DNA from: Hyphomicrobiales bacterium | Lineage (GTDB): Bacteria; Pseudomonadota; Alphaproteobacteria; Rhizobiales; Rhizobiaceae | Reading direction: 5' to 3' | Assembly: GCA_900466945.1 (NCBI GenBank) | Contig: UBNV01000017.1 | Coordinates: 1 to 64,000 of the forward strand | Length of the DNA: 64,000 bases | Part shown: piece after piece, positions 61,880 through 64,000 of the stretch | Position numbering within the stretch: the first letter of the stretch is position 1 | Layout of the letters: every line of letters starts with the position of its first letter | Program-made: the position numbers and the translations under genes | Notes under the pieces: model-generated | What the model was told of the DNA's origin: nothing | The model's database searches: none | What the model saw: only the letters and a program-made list of their open reading frames with translations

Positions 61880-63049
61880 ATGACCTTGCTGGACAGCCTC
61901 AGCACCCGCGCTCTCGCCGCACCGGAAAGCGGCATCGTCGAGATCATCAACTACGCGCGGGGCCGCGACGGTCTGTTGCCGCTCTGGGCAGGTGAGGGCG
62001 ATCTGCCGACGCCAGATTTCATCAATCGCGCCGCGAGCGAAGCCTTGCTCGGCGGCGAGACGTTCTACACCTGGCAGCGCGGAATCCCTGAACTCCGGCA
62101 GTCCCTGTCGCGCTACTACCAGCGCCATTTTGCCGTCGATCTGCCGGTCGAGCATTTCTATGTCACGGCGTCGGGCATGCAGGCGATCGCGCTCGCCGTA
62201 CAGGCTCTGACCTCGCCGGGCGACGAGATGATCTATCTGTCGCCCTGCTGGCCGAACATCGTCTCCGCTATAGACCTTGCCGGCGCGAAGTCGGTCTGCG
62301 TCCCGCTGTCTTTCACCGATGGTCGCTGGGTGCTTGATCTGGATCGGCTGGAGAAGGCGATCACGCCAAAGACCAGGGCACTCTTCATCAACACGCCGTC
62401 GAACCCGACCGGCTGGACAGCGAGCCGCGAAGACCTGAAGGCGATCCTGGAGATTTCGCGCCGCCATGGCATCTGGATCCTCGCCGACGAGATCTATGCG
62501 CTTTATTATTATGGCGGCGCCGAGCGCGCGCCGTCCTTCCTCGACGTCATGGAAGAAGGCGACAAGGTCATCTTCGCCAATTCATTCTCGAAGAACTGGT
62601 CGATGACCGGCTGGCGTGTCGGCTGGATCGTGGCGCCCCCCGAACTCGGCCAGGTATTGGAAAACCTCATTCAGTACTCCACCTCCGGTGTCGCCCAGTT
62701 CATGCAGCGCGGAGCCGTCGTCGCACTCGACCAGGGTGACGATTTCGTCCGCGAGAACATCGCCAGGGCAACCGCCTCGCGCGACATCCTGTGCGATGCC
62801 CTGATTGCCACCAATCGAGTCGAGACGCTCAAGCCGGAGGGCGCGCTTTATGCCTTCCTCAAGATCGACGGCATCACCGACAGCCGTCAGGCGGCACTCG
62901 ACATCGTCGACAAGACCGGTGTCGGCATGGCGCCCGGAACGGCCTTCGGCGAAGGCGGACTGCCCTTCCTGCGCGCCTGCTTCCTGCGCAACCCCGCCCA
63001 GATTGCCGATGCCGCGGAACGGCTCAGCCGCTATGTCAAGGCACTTTGA
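61880..63049 (+). CDS. Class I/II PLP-dependent aminotransferase
   Basis: 389 residues, fold-type I. Motifs: LPLWAGEGDLPTP, FYTWQRGIPELRQSL, TASGMQAIALAVQAL, FINTPSNPTGW, ILADEIYALYYY and the PLP lysine in SFSKNWSMTGWRVG (Lys238), then a C-terminal Arg-containing FLRACFLRNP. Resembles aspartate/aromatic-type aminotransferases; substrate not inferable. GAAGGAGTG lies upstream of the start. Confidence 0.92.
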   Translation: MTLLDSLSTRALAAPESGIVEIINYARGRDGLLPLWAGEGDLPTPDFINRAASEALLGGETFYTWQRGIPELRQSLSRYYQRHFAVDLPVEHFYVTASGMQAIALAVQALTSPGDEMIYLSPCWPNIVSAIDLAGAKSVCVPLSFTDGRWVLDLDRLEKAITPKTRALFINTPSNPTGWTASREDLKAILEISRRHGIWILADEIYALYYYGGAERAPSFLDVMEEGDKVIFANSFSKNWSMTGWRVGWIVAPPELGQVLENLIQYSTSGVAQFMQRGAVVALDQGDDFVRENIARATASRDILCDALIATNRVETLKPEGALYAFLKIDGITDSRQAALDIVDKTGVGMAPGTAFGEGGLPFLRACFLRNPAQIADAAERLSRYVKAL

Positions 63050-63213
63050 CAGCGCGCGCGGCGGGTCTTTAAAATTTGAACGAATAGGCTCACTCCCACT
63101 TAACAATGAAACCATTTAGCGAAGCTATTTCAGTGGCTTGGCGGCGGAGCATAAGTACTCCGTAAGAAGCTCGTGCTTTTCTCCCCGTAACAAGAACAAC
63201 GGGAAGAAACGTC

Positions 63214-64000
63214 ATGGCGATCTTGGTGACGGGTGGCGCCGGCTTCATTGGCAGCCACATGGTCTGGGCTTTGCTCGATGCTGGAGAGGATGTCGTCGTC
63301 GTCGATCGGCTGTCCACCGGTTTTCGCTGGGCCGTGGCGCCCGGCGCGCGATTCTATCTGGGGGACATCGCAAAGCCGACTGTCCTCAAGCAGATTTTCG
63401 CCGAAAACGAGATCGAAGCGATCATCCATTTTGCCGGCTCGATCGTGGTGCCGGAATCGATCGCCGATCCTCTGACCTACTATGAGAACAACACCGAAAA
63501 CACCCGACGTCTCCTGTCCGCCGCCGTGAAGGCCGGCATCGACAAGGTCATCTTCTCCTCGACAGCCGCGGTTTATGGATTGCCGGACAAGCCCCTGCCT
63601 GTGCGCGAGGACGCCCCCCTGCGTCCGGAATCGCCCTACGGCCAGTCGAAGTTGATGAGCGAGATGATGTTGCGGGACACGGCGCGCGCCCATGGCCTCT
63701 GCTATGTCGCGCTGCGCTACTTCAACGTCGCAGGTGCGGATGTGAAGGGCCGCACCGGCAACTCGGCAGCCGGTGCCACTCATCTTCTCAAGGTCGCCTG
63801 TGAGGCAGCCCTCGGTAAGCGGTCGTCCATGTCGGTCTACGGTACGGACTACGATACGCCTGATGGCACCGGTGTCCGGGACTACATTCATATCAACGAT
63901 CTCGTCGATGCTCACCTGCAGGCGCTTCGCTATCTGCGCAAGGGAGGCGGCCCACTGGTTGCCAATTGCGGTTATGGCAAGGGCTACTCGGTCCTTGACA
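63214..64000 (+). CDS. galE: UDP-glucose 4-epimerase GalE (cut by window end)
   Basis: The first 262 residues of an extended short-chain dehydrogenase. NAD site GGAGFIGSH, IIHFAGSIVVPES, FSSTAAVYG, the catalytic SPYGQSK (Tyr-x3-Lys) and RYFNVAGAD, then YDTPDGTGVRDYIHINDLVDAH, which is GalE wording. It interconverts UDP-glucose and UDP-galactose for exopolysaccharide and lipopolysaccharide. GGGAAGAA 6 nt upstream fixes the start. The 164-bp region before it is AT-rich, as is usual for surface-polysaccharide promoters. Confidence 0.94.
   Translation, partial: MAILVTGGAGFIGSHMVWALLDAGEDVVVVDRLSTGFRWAVAPGARFYLGDIAKPTVLKQIFAENEIEAIIHFAGSIVVPESIADPLTYYENNTENTRRLLSAAVKAGIDKVIFSSTAAVYGLPDKPLPVREDAPLRPESPYGQSKLMSEMMLRDTARAHGLCYVALRYFNVAGADVKGRTGNSAAGATHLLKVACEAALGKRSSMSVYGTDYDTPDGTGVRDYIHINDLVDAHLQALRYLRKGGGPLVANCGYGKGYSVLD

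Noticed and set aside
1..64000. CRISPR arrays, complete insertion sequences, rRNA genes
   Set aside because: No regularly spaced repeats, transposase genes or rRNA sequence were seen anywhere in the window.

Overview
The window reads as a chromosomal segment of a Rhizobiaceae-type alphaproteobacterium (Rhizobium/Agrobacterium/Sinorhizobium relatives). The reasons are high GC, a phoR-pstSCAB-phoU-phoB block next to a family-2 polyphosphate kinase, gcrA, argD-argF-hslO, a SAM-II riboswitch before metZ, a PodJ-like polarity protein and RIME-like intergenic palindromes. From memory, the order ppk2-phoR-pst-phoU-phoB-gcrA-argD-argF-hslO matches the S. meliloti chromosome; this was not checked by search. 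The sequence is mostly core genome with two small accessory patches.

Layout. 1-2.5 kb: end of an unidentified gene, a divergent MerR regulator / glutaredoxin-MauE membrane protein pair over a textbook MerR promoter, then about 1.1 kb of decayed DNA containing an imuB (error-prone polymerase accessory) remnant, bounded by tRNA-Thr(CGT). 2.6-7.1 kb: DUF1176 protein, nitronate monooxygenase, a proline/acid-rich membrane protein, PPK2. 7.3-15 kb: phosphate sensing and uptake (PhoR, PstSCAB, PhoU, PhoB), with a Pho box before pstS and a stem-loop terminator between pstS and pstC. 15.1-19.4 kb: gcrA, an intergenic region with ten GANTC sites, and argD-argF-hslO. 19.4-23.7 kb: MYG1-like, ApaG, metZ under a SAM-II riboswitch, a double-domain dCTP-deaminase-like protein, tRNA-Gly(CCC). 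23.7-24.5 kb: one AT-richer accessory gene with an HEPN-like R-N-x4-H motif. 24.5-29.6 kb: FMN reductase, a VOC-dioxygenase/esterase fusion (MhqO-MhqD-like), a processive GT2, a solute-binding protein. 29.6-38.4 kb: TerB, degenerate SNase-like protein, HTH-S24 regulator, a CrbR/ErdR-like response regulator, DUF952-pyrD, MATE, CAP lipoprotein, methyltransferase, YitT. 38.4-48.6 kb: DEXH helicase-PdeM DNA repair pair, DHFR-like/HxlR divergent pair, TSUP transporter-TIGR02186, PodJ. 49-54.7 kb: a beta-oxidation operon (acyl-CoA dehydrogenase, thiolase, hydratase/3-hydroxyacyl-CoA dehydrogenase). 54.7-64 kb: glycerophosphodiesterase, GH32, a CrbS-like SLC5-histidine kinase, mscL, aminotransferase, galE (cut by the window end).

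Connections worth attention. (i) The nitronate monooxygenase promoter and the beta-oxidation operon promoter 44 kb away share a nearly identical 22-bp dyad, implying a small regulon under one repressor. (ii) The SLC5-type hybrid kinase and the orphan LuxR-type regulator 26 kb away look like the two halves of a CrbS/CrbR acetate-switch system. (iii) The gcrA upstream region is packed with GANTC, the methylation site that GcrA itself reads. (iv) An orphan HEPN-like gene sits just behind tRNA-Gly, whose 3' end is imperfectly repeated next to it, as expected for a small mobile insertion.
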